From the NCBI GenBank assembly GCA_945861995.1, contig CAMAWZ010000049.1:1-11216 (forward strand): 11,216 bases of DNA, in the 5' to 3' direction. The DNA is from Pseudorhodobacter antarcticus (GTDB taxonomy: Bacteria > Pseudomonadota > Alphaproteobacteria > Rhodobacterales > Rhodobacteraceae). Positions 1 through 6,787 of the stretch are shown here, in pieces. The first letter of the stretch is position 1. Every line of letters starts with the position of its first letter. The position numbers and the translations under genes were made by a program. The notes under the pieces are model-generated. The model saw nothing but the letters and a program-made list of their open reading frames with translations, was not told the DNA's origin and did not search any database.

Positions 1-130
1 CAAGCTGTTGCAAGGCGAGATTAAACTTGGCACAAATGGGGCAAGAATGAGGCAGGCGGCCATAATGTGGCCACAGATCGGAACCCAAGGCTGGCATTCG
101 ACCAGCCCCGACTGAAAAGGATGTAGGGCA
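1..130. other. Left-edge stretch without a recognised gene; two small GC hairpins
   Basis: No convincing coding frame crosses this stretch: all three forward frames hit stops, and the reverse frame over it looks like a shadow. It holds two short inverted repeats. GGCCA at 58-62 pairs with TGGCC at 68-72 across a 5-nt loop, and GGCTGG at 89-94 pairs with CCAGCC at 102-107 across a 7-nt loop. Neither is followed by a T-run, so neither is a clear intrinsic terminator. The region probably carries the 5' leader and promoter of the gene starting at 131, or the tail of an upstream transcript. No promoter can be assigned with confidence. Confidence 0.35.
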
Positions 131-967
131 GTGACTTCGCGGCTATTCGGCGCGATCGTACGGGCAGGTTTGGTGATGGCGATCGTCGCCCTTCCTGCTG
201 CGGTGTTGATCGAGGTATCGGCAGATACGCAGCAAATGGTGACATTTGCAGCGATTCTGCTCGGCGTGATTACCTTTGCCGAATACAATGCAACTTTTCC
301 CAGCCTGATTGAATTTCGCGACGCAGCCCCATTTAACCGCCTGCGCTTTGCGATGCTGGCGTCCACCTTGGCGGCGCTAAGCTTTGCTTTGCCGGATACA
401 ATCCTGCCCGCCCCCTTGCAGGCCCACGCGGTGGAACTGGCCGGCATCGTGGGCCGCGCGATGGATTTTCCCTTTAGCCCCGCGCGGCTGGTTTTACAGT
501 TGGCCAATACCGATACAGACGCAGCGCGGCTGGACGTTTTGCGCAATGTGGCGGGTTTGGCCTATGTGACCGGCCTGTCGTGGCTGGCGCTGTTTGCCAT
601 GGTGGTGCGGGTGGGGGGCTGGCCCTCGCCGCGCAAGCCGCTGAACCTGTGGGTGAACCTGCCCATGTTCGACCCCACGGCGGGCGCGGACGTGGTGCTG
701 CGCCTATCGCGCGATGGGCGCGTGAATATCTTGCTTGGATTTATTCTGCCGTTTATCGTTCCAGTTGTGTCCAAGCTTGCCTTTGGTCATGCCGACATCT
801 TGGAAACCGCGCCGCCGCACAGCGTGATTTGGATCATCACATTATGGGCCTTTTTGCCATCCAGTTTGATATTGCGCGGAATCGCCCTGTTGCGGATTGC
901 CGAACTGATCGTGCAAACCCGCGCCGCACATGGGGCCAAGTCGGCTGCATCCTTGGCGCCTGCCTAA
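131..967 (+). CDS. Conserved-looking integral membrane protein of unknown function (278 aa)
   Basis: I do not recognise a named domain. The 278-residue product is strongly hydrophobic, with about six predicted membrane segments near residues 8-28, 36-52, 71-88, 138-160, 198-217 and 232-256. A longer polar stretch lies at about 161-197, and a short charged, Ala-rich C-terminal tail follows. The start is a GTG at 131. The purine-rich upstream bases (GAAAAGGATG) give a modest ribosome site, and no better in-frame start is evident. It lies upstream of, and overlaps by 124 nt, the EEP-family gene on the same strand, so the two are probably co-transcribed and translationally linked. From memory, a similar membrane protein plus EEP pair is found near leu genes in some Rhodobacterales; that is recollection, not tested here. 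Transport, signalling or a structural role cannot be distinguished. Confidence 0.72.
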   Translation: MTSRLFGAIVRAGLVMAIVALPAAVLIEVSADTQQMVTFAAILLGVITFAEYNATFPSLIEFRDAAPFNRLRFAMLASTLAALSFALPDTILPAPLQAHAVELAGIVGRAMDFPFSPARLVLQLANTDTDAARLDVLRNVAGLAYVTGLSWLALFAMVVRVGGWPSPRKPLNLWVNLPMFDPTAGADVVLRLSRDGRVNILLGFILPFIVPVVSKLAFGHADILETAPPHSVIWIITLWAFLPSSLILRGIALLRIAELIVQTRAAHGAKSAASLAPA

Positions 968-2001
968 GCCTGCTGTTGTGGGCCGCGCCTGCGGCGGCTG
1001 ACAGCTTGCGCATCGCAACCTATAACATCGATTTTTCAGATAAAGGCCCAGGATTGGTACTGCAATCGTTGGCCAAGGGCGGCACTCCGCAGCAACAGGC
1101 GGTGATCGCCACCATCGCCGATTTGGACGCCGATGTGCTGCTGCTGACGGGGATAGATTATGACGCTGAAGGCCAGACTTTGGCGGTGCTGGCGGGGGCG
1201 CTGGCAAATGCGGGCGCGCCTTATCCCTATCTTCTGCCCCTGCGGCCCAATTCGGGGCTGGCTACGGGGTTTGATTTGAACGGCAATGGCCGATTAGGCG
1301 AGCCGCGCGATGCTATGGCCTATGGGCGCTATGCGGGCGAGGGGGGGATGGCCGTGCTATCGCGCCTGCCGATTGACACCGCACAAATCCGCGATTTCAG
1401 CACTTTTCTTTGGGCCGATCTGCCGCGCAGCCTGTCCCCTGATACAGACCCTGCCTTGCGCGGGGTTCAGCGCCTGTCCAGCGGTGGGCATTACGAGGTG
1501 CCCGTGACCCTGCCAAATGGTAAGTCCATACGGCTGCTTGCGTTTTATGCAGGCCCCCCGTCATTTGATGGGGATGATGACCGCAACGGCAAGCGCAACC
1601 ATGACGAGGCGGCGTTTTGGCTGGATCTGATCGCGGGCAATCTGCCCTTCGCGCCCCCTGCCGCCCCCTTTGCCATTATCGGCCAAGCCAGCCTAGACGC
1701 GCAAGATGGCGAGGGGCGTGCAGAGGCGCTGCGCACCCTGCTTGCCCATCCGTTGCTGCGGGATCCGGCCCCGCGCGGCACATCTGGGCGCGTTGATGCG
1801 GGCCAGTTTGGCGATGCCGCGCACGATACCGCGCTGTATGTCGGGCTTGGCGGGCTGCGGGTGGAATACATCCTGCCCAGCTGTGATATATTCGTGCAAG
1901 CCGCAGGCGTGGTTTGGCCGCCTGATACCGATCCCAAGGCGCAGGTTTTGGCAACCGCCTCGCGGCATCGGCCCGTTTGGGTGGATATAAACCTGCCTTA
2001 A
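844..2001 (+). CDS. Secreted endonuclease/exonuclease/phosphatase (EEP) family protein, possibly catalytically inactive
   Basis: The 385-residue product belongs to the EEP fold (DNase I-like superfamily: metal-dependent phosphodiesterases and nucleases). An N-terminal hydrophobic stretch at about 34-52, ending AAPAAA before DSLRIATYN, looks like a Sec signal, so the mature protein should be periplasmic or extracellular. Family landmarks in order: ATYN (58-61), IDYD (104-107), GGMAVLSRLPI (167-177), PPSFDGDDDRNGKRNHDE (238-255), a GQASLD segment (280-285), RVEYILPS (339-346) and SRHRPVWVD (373-381). Several usual catalytic positions differ: GQAS stands where GDxN is expected, FYAGPP where relatives usually have HATPP, and EY replaces DY. 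Only Asn61 and His375 of the classical set remain obvious, so hydrolase activity is doubtful. ATG 844 is the only standard start that keeps the whole signal. It gives an unusually long n-region and overlaps the upstream gene. The stop shares TTAA with the convergent DUF1501 gene. Confidence 0.82.
   Translation: MGLFAIQFDIARNRPVADCRTDRANPRRTWGQVGCILGACLSLLLWAAPAAADSLRIATYNIDFSDKGPGLVLQSLAKGGTPQQQAVIATIADLDADVLLLTGIDYDAEGQTLAVLAGALANAGAPYPYLLPLRPNSGLATGFDLNGNGRLGEPRDAMAYGRYAGEGGMAVLSRLPIDTAQIRDFSTFLWADLPRSLSPDTDPALRGVQRLSSGGHYEVPVTLPNGKSIRLLAFYAGPPSFDGDDDRNGKRNHDEAAFWLDLIAGNLPFAPPAAPFAIIGQASLDAQDGEGRAEALRTLLAHPLLRDPAPRGTSGRVDAGQFGDAAHDTALYVGLGGLRVEYILPSCDIFVQAAGVVWPPDTDPKAQVLATASRHRPVWVDINLP
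1962..2001 (+). repeat. 40-bp direct repeat, copy 1 (EEP 3' end)
   Basis: This is the last 12 codons plus stop of the EEP gene, reading RHRPVWVDINLP. It matches 4871-4910 in the same orientation at 36 of 40 positions. The four differences fall at repeat positions 8, 24, 28 and 30. It also supplies the reverse-strand stop of the DUF1501 gene. Confidence 0.9.
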
Positions 2002-3149
2002 CGCCACAACCCCAGCGGCTGCGCCGTATGACCTGTGAACACCGCGCTTGCATCTGCCAGCCCCATATGGCCCGTCAAAATCTCAGCCAGAACATCGCGG
2101 TAATCTGTAACCACGGCCAAATCTGCGCCTTCTTCCAGCGCCTCGTTTTGCAGGCCAGGCCATCGGCCCAGCATCCGCCCGCCCTTGGCTTGCGGGCCCA
2201 GCACAAACATCACATTGCCGCGCCCGTGGTCGGTTCCACCTGCCGAATTAGACCGCAAACGGCGGCCAAACTCGCTCATCACAACCAGACTGACATCTTG
2301 TTGCAGCGCGCCCAAATCGCGCCAAAACGCCAGTGATGAACTGGCCAGCCAGCCAGCCATTTCGGCAAATTGGCCGCTTTGATTCACAAGGGTATCCCAG
2401 CTTGCAAAATCGACTGTAGCCACGCGCAGCCCCATATCTTGTTTGATTGTTTGCGCCACTGTCATCAGTGCGGGGGTAAGCGGGTTTTCGGGATAGTCCA
2501 CGGCTGGGATGTAGTCCAGCAGGGCCTGATCGTTTTGTGACCACAGCCGTTGCCCAATCATTTCAGATAGATGAAGCAGCCCAGCAATAGGGGCCGCCAA
2601 TGGCCCGTGGTCGCCAAAACCCGCGTTCAGGCGCGCGCGCAGGGCAGGGGCCAGCCAATGGCCCGACGCCACCATCAAATCGCCAAGGCTTTCAGACACT
2701 GCCGCATTTGCCCCCAGCAGGCTGGCGGGCTGCGATGTGCCCACCGCCAGCGCGGGCATTGGCCCTTGCGGCGCGGCTGCGGCCAAGTATCGCCCCAGCC
2801 AACCCGAAGGATCGCCAGGGGCTGCGTTTGCGCCAATCAGCCCCCGCTCCATCCGCGCTTCGGCGTCGAAATGGCTGCGCGTGGCCTCGGTCAATCCGCA
2901 GGGGTGGATCATCGACAAATCGCCCGCCTCATACAAATCGGCAAAGGGCACAAGGGCAGGGTGAAAGCGAAAATCAACATCTGCCACGTCTTGCGATATT
3001 GCCCGCCCTGCGCTGTCGCCTTTGCGCAGCACCCGCAAATCTTCGGGCCGCGCGGCGATAAGGTTTTCGTCTGACGAGGGGCAAACAAGGCCCAAACCAT
3101 CAGCCCCGCCCCGCAAGAACAGCACAACAAGAATGGGTTCGCGCGCCAT
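1998..3149 (-). CDS. DUF1501 family protein (383 aa)
   Basis: DUF1501 proteins have an alkaline-phosphatase/sulfatase-like fold but no established reaction. Landmarks are all present: FLRGGADGL (11-19), SHFDAEARMERG (92-103), GWLGRYL (116-122), DFASWDT (247-253), VMSEFGRRLRSN (290-301), GTDHGRGNVMFVLG (305-318) and TDYRDVLAEIL (348-358). Many relatives carry an N-terminal twin-arginine signal; this one begins directly at the first domain strand (MAREPILVVLFLRGG) and has none. The usual D-x-GGWDTH motif reads DFASWDTL, so the histidine is replaced by leucine. The start at 3149 is supported by a strong GGGGGCGG ribosome site just after the DUF1800 stop. It follows DUF1800 by 9 nt and is almost certainly co-transcribed with it. 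Its stop overlaps the EEP stop tail to tail. Confidence 0.92.
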   Translation of the reverse strand: MAREPILVVLFLRGGADGLGLVCPSSDENLIAARPEDLRVLRKGDSAGRAISQDVADVDFRFHPALVPFADLYEAGDLSMIHPCGLTEATRSHFDAEARMERGLIGANAAPGDPSGWLGRYLAAAAPQGPMPALAVGTSQPASLLGANAAVSESLGDLMVASGHWLAPALRARLNAGFGDHGPLAAPIAGLLHLSEMIGQRLWSQNDQALLDYIPAVDYPENPLTPALMTVAQTIKQDMGLRVATVDFASWDTLVNQSGQFAEMAGWLASSSLAFWRDLGALQQDVSLVVMSEFGRRLRSNSAGGTDHGRGNVMFVLGPQAKGGRMLGRWPGLQNEALEEGADLAVVTDYRDVLAEILTGHMGLADASAVFTGHTAQPLGLWR

Positions 3150-3158
3150 ATCCGCCCC

Positions 3159-4787
3159 CTACCGCAGCATGAATTCGGGCCGCAGCGCGGCAAAGGCAAT
3201 GGTGGCATGGGCCAGCCCCCCCGCCTCCTCGGCAGAATAATCCGCCATCGGCGTTGCAGGGTCGCTGCCCGTGGCGGCGATGACTTCGGGCAGGCCTTGC
3301 AGACCAAAGCGCTGCGCCCAGCGGGCCACATAGGCCCCCACAGTTTCGCCGCCCTGCGCCGCGCGGTCTAGGCTGGCCACGGCAAACCAATCTTCATGGG
3401 CATACAGGGCCAAATCAACATAACGGTTCAGCGTGCTGGCCCCGACCCATGGCGCAATGACATCGGGGTGGCCTGTGGGCGGGCCATATTCGTGTTGCCG
3501 CCAGCCTGCGCGCATAAGTTGCCATTGCTGGGCGGCCTCGGTTCCTGTCACCTCTGCGCCCGTTGCGCGGTAAAGTGCGGCCAAAAATTCAAAAGGGCGG
3601 CGTATCTTCTGCGGCGGTGTCGCGGCAAATTCGGGGTGGGCGACCAACGCGCGGATCACTTGGGCGATTTGGTCGGCACTGTCAGCGACCGCTAAAAATA
3701 CCTGTGCAAGTTCAGTGACTAAGCCATCACTTGGTGCATCAGACAGCAGGCGCATAGCGATCTTGCGGCACACAAACCGCGCCGTGGCGGGGTGGCGCGC
3801 GAGAAGATCAAGCACTTGGTCACCATCGGCCATAGGCGCGCGGTTTGGCGCAAACTCTATGCCCAAAACCCGCTTTTGATAGGGGTCGTGCCACGCCTCA
3901 ATATAGTGAAACTGACCCGTTTTCGGGGCATCCACCCCTTCGGAAATATAGCGCCCATCGCCAACGCTCCACCCCTTAAAGGCGCGGGCAACTTCGTAAA
4001 CATCCAAATCCAAATAGCCCAAGGCCACGCCGCCGCGCCCTTTGGGCACTGAATGCCAATCGTCATAACGGTCGTTCAAATAGGTGGCCGCGCCAAGGGT
4101 GTGCAACTCTAGCAGCTCGCGGGCAAAGTTTTCATTGGCAGGCGATGCGCGGCTGTCGGCATTGTTCAAATAATACAGCATGGCAGGGGCGCGGGCGACA
4201 TGGCCCAGCATATCCCGAAAGTTTCCAAAGGCGTTCGCGCGCAGCATGGCGTCATAGCTGGGAAAGAAGGCCGCGCAAAATTCGTCTTTCTGCGAATTGA
4301 CGTTGAAATGATCGTGCCAGAATTGCGTCATCACTTCGCGCAGTTGCGCAGGGGCATGAACGGCGCGGATCAGGGCGGCGGCGATAACCTCGCCCGCAGG
4401 TCTTGCCCGTTCGGCGTAATCCATGCCTTGCTGCCAATCGATACAATGCAGATAGCTTTCGGGCGGGGATGATAGCGCGGCAAGGGGGCGCAACTCATCT
4501 GTGGCGGGCCAGTCGTGGCCATTCTCATCGCGGCCTGCGGGATACGAAATACGCAGGCGGGCGGCTTTTAGGCGGGCATCAAGCGCGGGATCGCTTGCGG
4601 GCAGGGCAAGCTGTTCTTCCAGCCAGATCATAGGGTTTAGGTTTGTCTCATTTATTCCCGCGCCAAATGACAAGCGGTTTAGAAACAGCGCTGTTTTGGA
4701 TGGGGCGGTTGCGCGGGCGTAAAGGGGGGCCAGCCCCACTGCAAGGCTGGCCATCAGGCCATAATGGAACTGGCGGCGGGTCAGCAT
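3159..4787 (-). CDS. DUF1800 family protein with Tat-like signal peptide (542 aa)
   Basis: DUF1800 proteins are widespread, mostly exported, of unknown biochemical role, and typically encoded beside DUF1501. The N-terminus MLTRRQFHYG followed by LMASLAVGLAPLYARATA has a twin-arginine motif (TRRQF), a hydrophobic core and an A-x-A-type cleavage region near residue 28. Domain landmarks: FLNRLSFGAG (35-44), WLEEQL (55-60), LREVMTQFWHDHFNV (149-163), NFRDMLGHVARAPAMLYYLN (189-208), ANENFARELLELHTLGA (217-233), VARAFKGWSVG (266-276), FVCRKIAMRLL (338-348), HPEF (384-387), KIRRPFEFLAALYRATG (394-410) and PPTGHPDVIAPW (436-447). The start at 4787 is chosen because AAGGTGA lies just upstream and the signal peptide begins there; the open frame further upstream lacks family character. 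Together with DUF1501 it forms a two-gene unit bracketed by the 40-bp direct repeats. Confidence 0.93.
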   Translation of the reverse strand: MLTRRQFHYGLMASLAVGLAPLYARATAPSKTALFLNRLSFGAGINETNLNPMIWLEEQLALPASDPALDARLKAARLRISYPAGRDENGHDWPATDELRPLAALSSPPESYLHCIDWQQGMDYAERARPAGEVIAAALIRAVHAPAQLREVMTQFWHDHFNVNSQKDEFCAAFFPSYDAMLRANAFGNFRDMLGHVARAPAMLYYLNNADSRASPANENFARELLELHTLGAATYLNDRYDDWHSVPKGRGGVALGYLDLDVYEVARAFKGWSVGDGRYISEGVDAPKTGQFHYIEAWHDPYQKRVLGIEFAPNRAPMADGDQVLDLLARHPATARFVCRKIAMRLLSDAPSDGLVTELAQVFLAVADSADQIAQVIRALVAHPEFAATPPQKIRRPFEFLAALYRATGAEVTGTEAAQQWQLMRAGWRQHEYGPPTGHPDVIAPWVGASTLNRYVDLALYAHEDWFAVASLDRAAQGGETVGAYVARWAQRFGLQGLPEVIAATGSDPATPMADYSAEEAGGLAHATIAFAALRPEFMLR

Positions 4788-4805
4788 AGCGTCACCTTTA
4801 GGTTG

Positions 4806-4838
4806 CGTATAGTTTGGCCTATCTGCGCGCAAAGTCAA
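4806..4838 (-). promoter_or_regulatory. Weak candidate promoter upstream of DUF1800-DUF1501
   Basis: On the minus strand, TTGACT (plus-strand 4833-4838) resembles a -35 box and TATACG (4806-4811) a -10 box. They are separated by 21 nt, which is longer than the usual 16-18. It lies in the 109-nt gap between the SDR gene's stop and the DUF1800 start. The DUF pair may therefore have its own promoter or simply be read through from the SDR gene. Confidence 0.25.
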
Positions 4839-4870
4839 AGATGATTTGCGGGCCAGCGGAAAGCTGCCCT

Positions 4871-4910
4871 GCGGCATAGGCCCGTTTGGGTGGGTATCAG
4901 CCTGCCTTAA
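4871..4910 (+). repeat. 40-bp direct repeat, copy 2 (EEP 3'-end remnant)
   Basis: It matches copy 1 at 36 of 40 positions, in the same orientation. On the plus strand it still reads RHRPVWVGISLP followed by TAA, the C-terminus of the EEP protein with D-to-G and N-to-S changes. No other part of an EEP gene is visible upstream on the plus strand, so this is a detached gene end. On the minus strand it supplies the stop and last codons of the SDR gene. About 7 nt after the end, CGCCACAA (4918-4925) also recurs directly after copy 1 (2002-2009). Confidence 0.88.
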
Positions 4911-5748
4911 GGGTTTGCGCCACAATCTGCGCCAATGTCTGCCCGCGAAAATCGGGCAGCAGCGCGGCAAGGGGTTTTGCGTCTAATTCGTGGGAGACAT
5001 CAGACAGATAGCGCATTTCCAAAAGCTCGCGCGCAAGTTCCCAAAACGGTGCAGCCAGCCGCATCGCCCACCAAGGGAAAGCGGAAATTTTCACGGGTTT
5101 GCCCAATTGGCGGGCAAGCTCTGCGGCAAGGTCATTTACGCTAAACGCCTGACCTGCATAAGGAATATCGGCGAAATCGGGCAGGTTGGGCAAATCGCAC
5201 AGGGCCGCCGCCGCCCGCGCCATATCGGCCACAGGGGCATAGGCGTGCAGGGCATCGGCACGGCCAAAGCGGGTGAGCCGTCCTTGTGCAGCTTTGGCCG
5301 TCATCATCGAAAACAAGGTGCCCGTCTGGGCAGGATCAATGTAATCACCGCCGCGCAAAATCAGTGTGGGCACGCCGCTGGCGCGGTAGGTTGCCTCCAT
5401 TTCGGCGCGGATTTTGCCTTTGCGGGTGCTTGGCGCATGGGGTGTATCTGGCCCCCAGACGCCGCCTAAACTCCCGTAAACATAAACATTTCCGGGGACC
5501 ACAACCCGCGCGCCGCTGGCACGCGCGGCCGCTATCACTTGGGCGGTGATGGCGGGAATATGCTGCGCCCAGTTGTTATACTTGGGCGGGTTCAGGGCGT
5601 TGACGATCACATCCGCGCCCTGCGCCGCCGCGGCCATATCGGTCCCGCGCTGGTATCGGCGCACTTGCCAGCCCGCATCAGCAAAGGCCGTGGCGGCAGC
5701 GCTGCCAAAATGCCCAGAAGCCCCTGCGATCAAAACTGTGTGTGTCAT
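4897..5748 (-). CDS. Atypical SDR-family NAD(P)-binding protein / NAD-dependent epimerase-like (283 aa)
   Basis: The N-terminus has a Rossmann nucleotide-binding motif, VLIAGASGHFG (5-15), of the GxxGxxG type seen in extended and atypical SDR proteins. Next come DVIVNAL (46-52), VVVPGNVYVYG (82-92), a PTLILRGGDYIDP stretch (127-139) and a C-terminal substrate lobe. The YxxxK catalytic pair of classical SDRs is not evident: where Y and K are expected the protein reads STRKGKIRAEME. It may therefore be a redox sensor or atypical reductase rather than a standard epimerase. The substrate cannot be told. Two ATGs lie in tandem at 5751 and 5748; the GGGAGG just upstream is better spaced for 5748. 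It is divergently transcribed from the LysR-type gene, which makes it that regulator's likely target. Its last codons and stop lie inside repeat copy 2. Confidence 0.85.
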   Translation of the reverse strand: MTHTVLIAGASGHFGSAAATAFADAGWQVRRYQRGTDMAAAAQGADVIVNALNPPKYNNWAQHIPAITAQVIAAARASGARVVVPGNVYVYGSLGGVWGPDTPHAPSTRKGKIRAEMEATYRASGVPTLILRGGDYIDPAQTGTLFSMMTAKAAQGRLTRFGRADALHAYAPVADMARAAAALCDLPNLPDFADIPYAGQAFSVNDLAAELARQLGKPVKISAFPWWAMRLAAPFWELARELLEMRYLSDVSHELDAKPLAALLPDFRGQTLAQIVAQTLKAG

Positions 5749-5827
5749 CATACCCTCCCTTTTTCCGATAGGGGCAGGGTACGCGCGCAGCGCGCGCTGT
5801 GGTATACAAAAATAGTGAGGGTGTGCT
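5749..5827. promoter_or_regulatory. Divergent SDR/LysR promoter-operator region with palindromes
   Basis: This 79-bp divergent spacer should hold both promoters and the LysR-type regulator's binding site. A perfect 12-bp palindrome, CAGCGCGCGCTG, lies at 5788-5799. TGTGGTATACAAA (5798-5810) fits the T-N11-A pattern of LysR operators and is centred on the palindrome GTATAC. ATAG (5812-5815) and CTAT (5826-5829) form a further short inverted pair that overlaps the LysR start codon. GTGAGGG, 6 nt before ATG 5828, is the regulator's ribosome site. The region's role is well supported by the gene layout; the exact operator is a guess. Confidence 0.5.
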
Positions 5828-6754
5828 ATGCATTTTTGTATGGATAAGCAGGTGGACTGGACACTGACCCGATCTTTTCTGGCCGTCGCGGAAGCGGGCT
5901 CGCTTTCGGGGGCTGCGCGGGCGCTGGGCATGACCCAACCCAGCCTTGGCCGCCACATCGCCGAGATTGAGGCCACGCTGAAGGTTACCCTGTTCTGGCG
6001 GGTGGCACGCGGCGTGGCGCTGACCGAGGCGGGCGAGGCGCTGCTGCCCCATGCCCGCGCCATGCGCGATGCGGCGCGGGAATTTGCACTGGGCGCTGCG
6101 GCGCGCGAAGAGGGGATGGCGGGCGCGGTGCGCATTACCGCATCAAAGGTGATGTCGTATTACATTCTGCCGCCCCTTATTGCCGATCAGCGCCGCGCAG
6201 CCCCCCAAATAGAAATTGATCTTGTGGCCAGTGATGAAACCGAAAACCTGTTGTTCCGTGAGGCGGATATTGCGCTGCGCATGTATCGGCCCACGCAACT
6301 GGATTTGGTCGCCAAGCATGTTACGGATTTGCCGATGGCCCTTTATGGCGCGCCAAGTCTTTTGAAACGCTTTGGTCTGCCGCAAACGATAGAGGAGATT
6401 TTGCAATTTCCCATCGTGGGTTTTGATAAATCCGATGTGATGCTGCGGATGATGCAGCGCATGGGCCATCCGCGCCAGCGGGGCGATTTCAAACTGCGCT
6501 GCGATGACCAACTGGTCAATTGGCGGCTGGTTTGCGCGGGGGCGGGGATTGGCGCGATACATCGCGCGGTGGGGGATGCTGAACCACTTGTCATTCCCAT
6601 CGCGCCGTTTGTTTACCTGCCCGCCTTGCCGCTGTGGATTGCCGCGCCGCAGGCCCTGCTGGCGGCCCCAAGGATGCGGTTTGTGTTCGATCACTTGGCG
6701 GCGGGGCTGGCGAAACGGCCAGACCCGCTTGACCCTTTGCCCGCCACGCGCTAG
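5828..6754 (+). CDS. LysR-type transcriptional regulator (308 aa)
   Basis: The N-terminal winged helix-turn-helix is typical of LTTRs. Residues 9-68 include VDWTLTRSFLAVAEAGSLSG, AARALGMTQPSLGRHIAEIE and LFWRVARGVALTEAGE. The effector-binding domain follows from about 98: VRITASKVMSYYILPPLI (101-118), a DIALRMYRP segment (147-155) and GAGIGAIHRAVG (238-249). Total length is normal for the family. ATG 5828 is preferred over the in-frame ATG 5840 because GTGAGGG sits at proper spacing only for the former. It is divergent from the SDR gene, the classic LTTR arrangement, and probably autoregulates while controlling that gene. leuB starts 33 nt after its stop on the same strand, so read-through into leuB is possible. 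The effector is unknown. Confidence 0.94.
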   Translation: MHFCMDKQVDWTLTRSFLAVAEAGSLSGAARALGMTQPSLGRHIAEIEATLKVTLFWRVARGVALTEAGEALLPHARAMRDAAREFALGAAAREEGMAGAVRITASKVMSYYILPPLIADQRRAAPQIEIDLVASDETENLLFREADIALRMYRPTQLDLVAKHVTDLPMALYGAPSLLKRFGLPQTIEEILQFPIVGFDKSDVMLRMMQRMGHPRQRGDFKLRCDDQLVNWRLVCAGAGIGAIHRAVGDAEPLVIPIAPFVYLPALPLWIAAPQALLAAPRMRFVFDHLAAGLAKRPDPLDPLPATR

Positions 6755-6787
6755 GCCACGCGGAACCTTTTTACCAGCGAGAGCGAT

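Noticed and set aside
28..43. A sigma-54-like site, TGGCAC with GG-N10-GC spacing
   Set aside because: The -12 element reads GGGGCA instead of TTGC, there is no activator or sigma-54-dependent context, and a single partial match is expected by chance.
58..107. The two small hairpins near the left edge as intrinsic terminators
   Set aside because: The stems are only 5-6 bp and no T-tract follows either one.
580..843. An EEP start at ATG 580
   Set aside because: The extra 88 residues overlap the membrane-protein gene, have no EEP or signal character and would bury the signal peptide. ATG 844 is the shortest standard start that keeps the signal.
1962..4910. The 40-bp repeat as att sites of an integrative element
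   Set aside because: No integrase, recombinase or replication gene lies between the copies, and the copies differ at four bases. Only the repeat itself is claimed, not a mobile element.
4788..4970. A DUF1800 start 61 codons upstream, at 4970
   Set aside because: That extension runs over repeat copy 2 and into the SDR gene and has no family similarity. The start at 4787 has a good ribosome site and a signal peptide.
6729..6746. TTGACC near the end of the LysR-type gene as a leuB -35 box
   Set aside because: At 17-bp spacing the -10 position reads TAGGCC, a poor match. It is kept only as a possibility.
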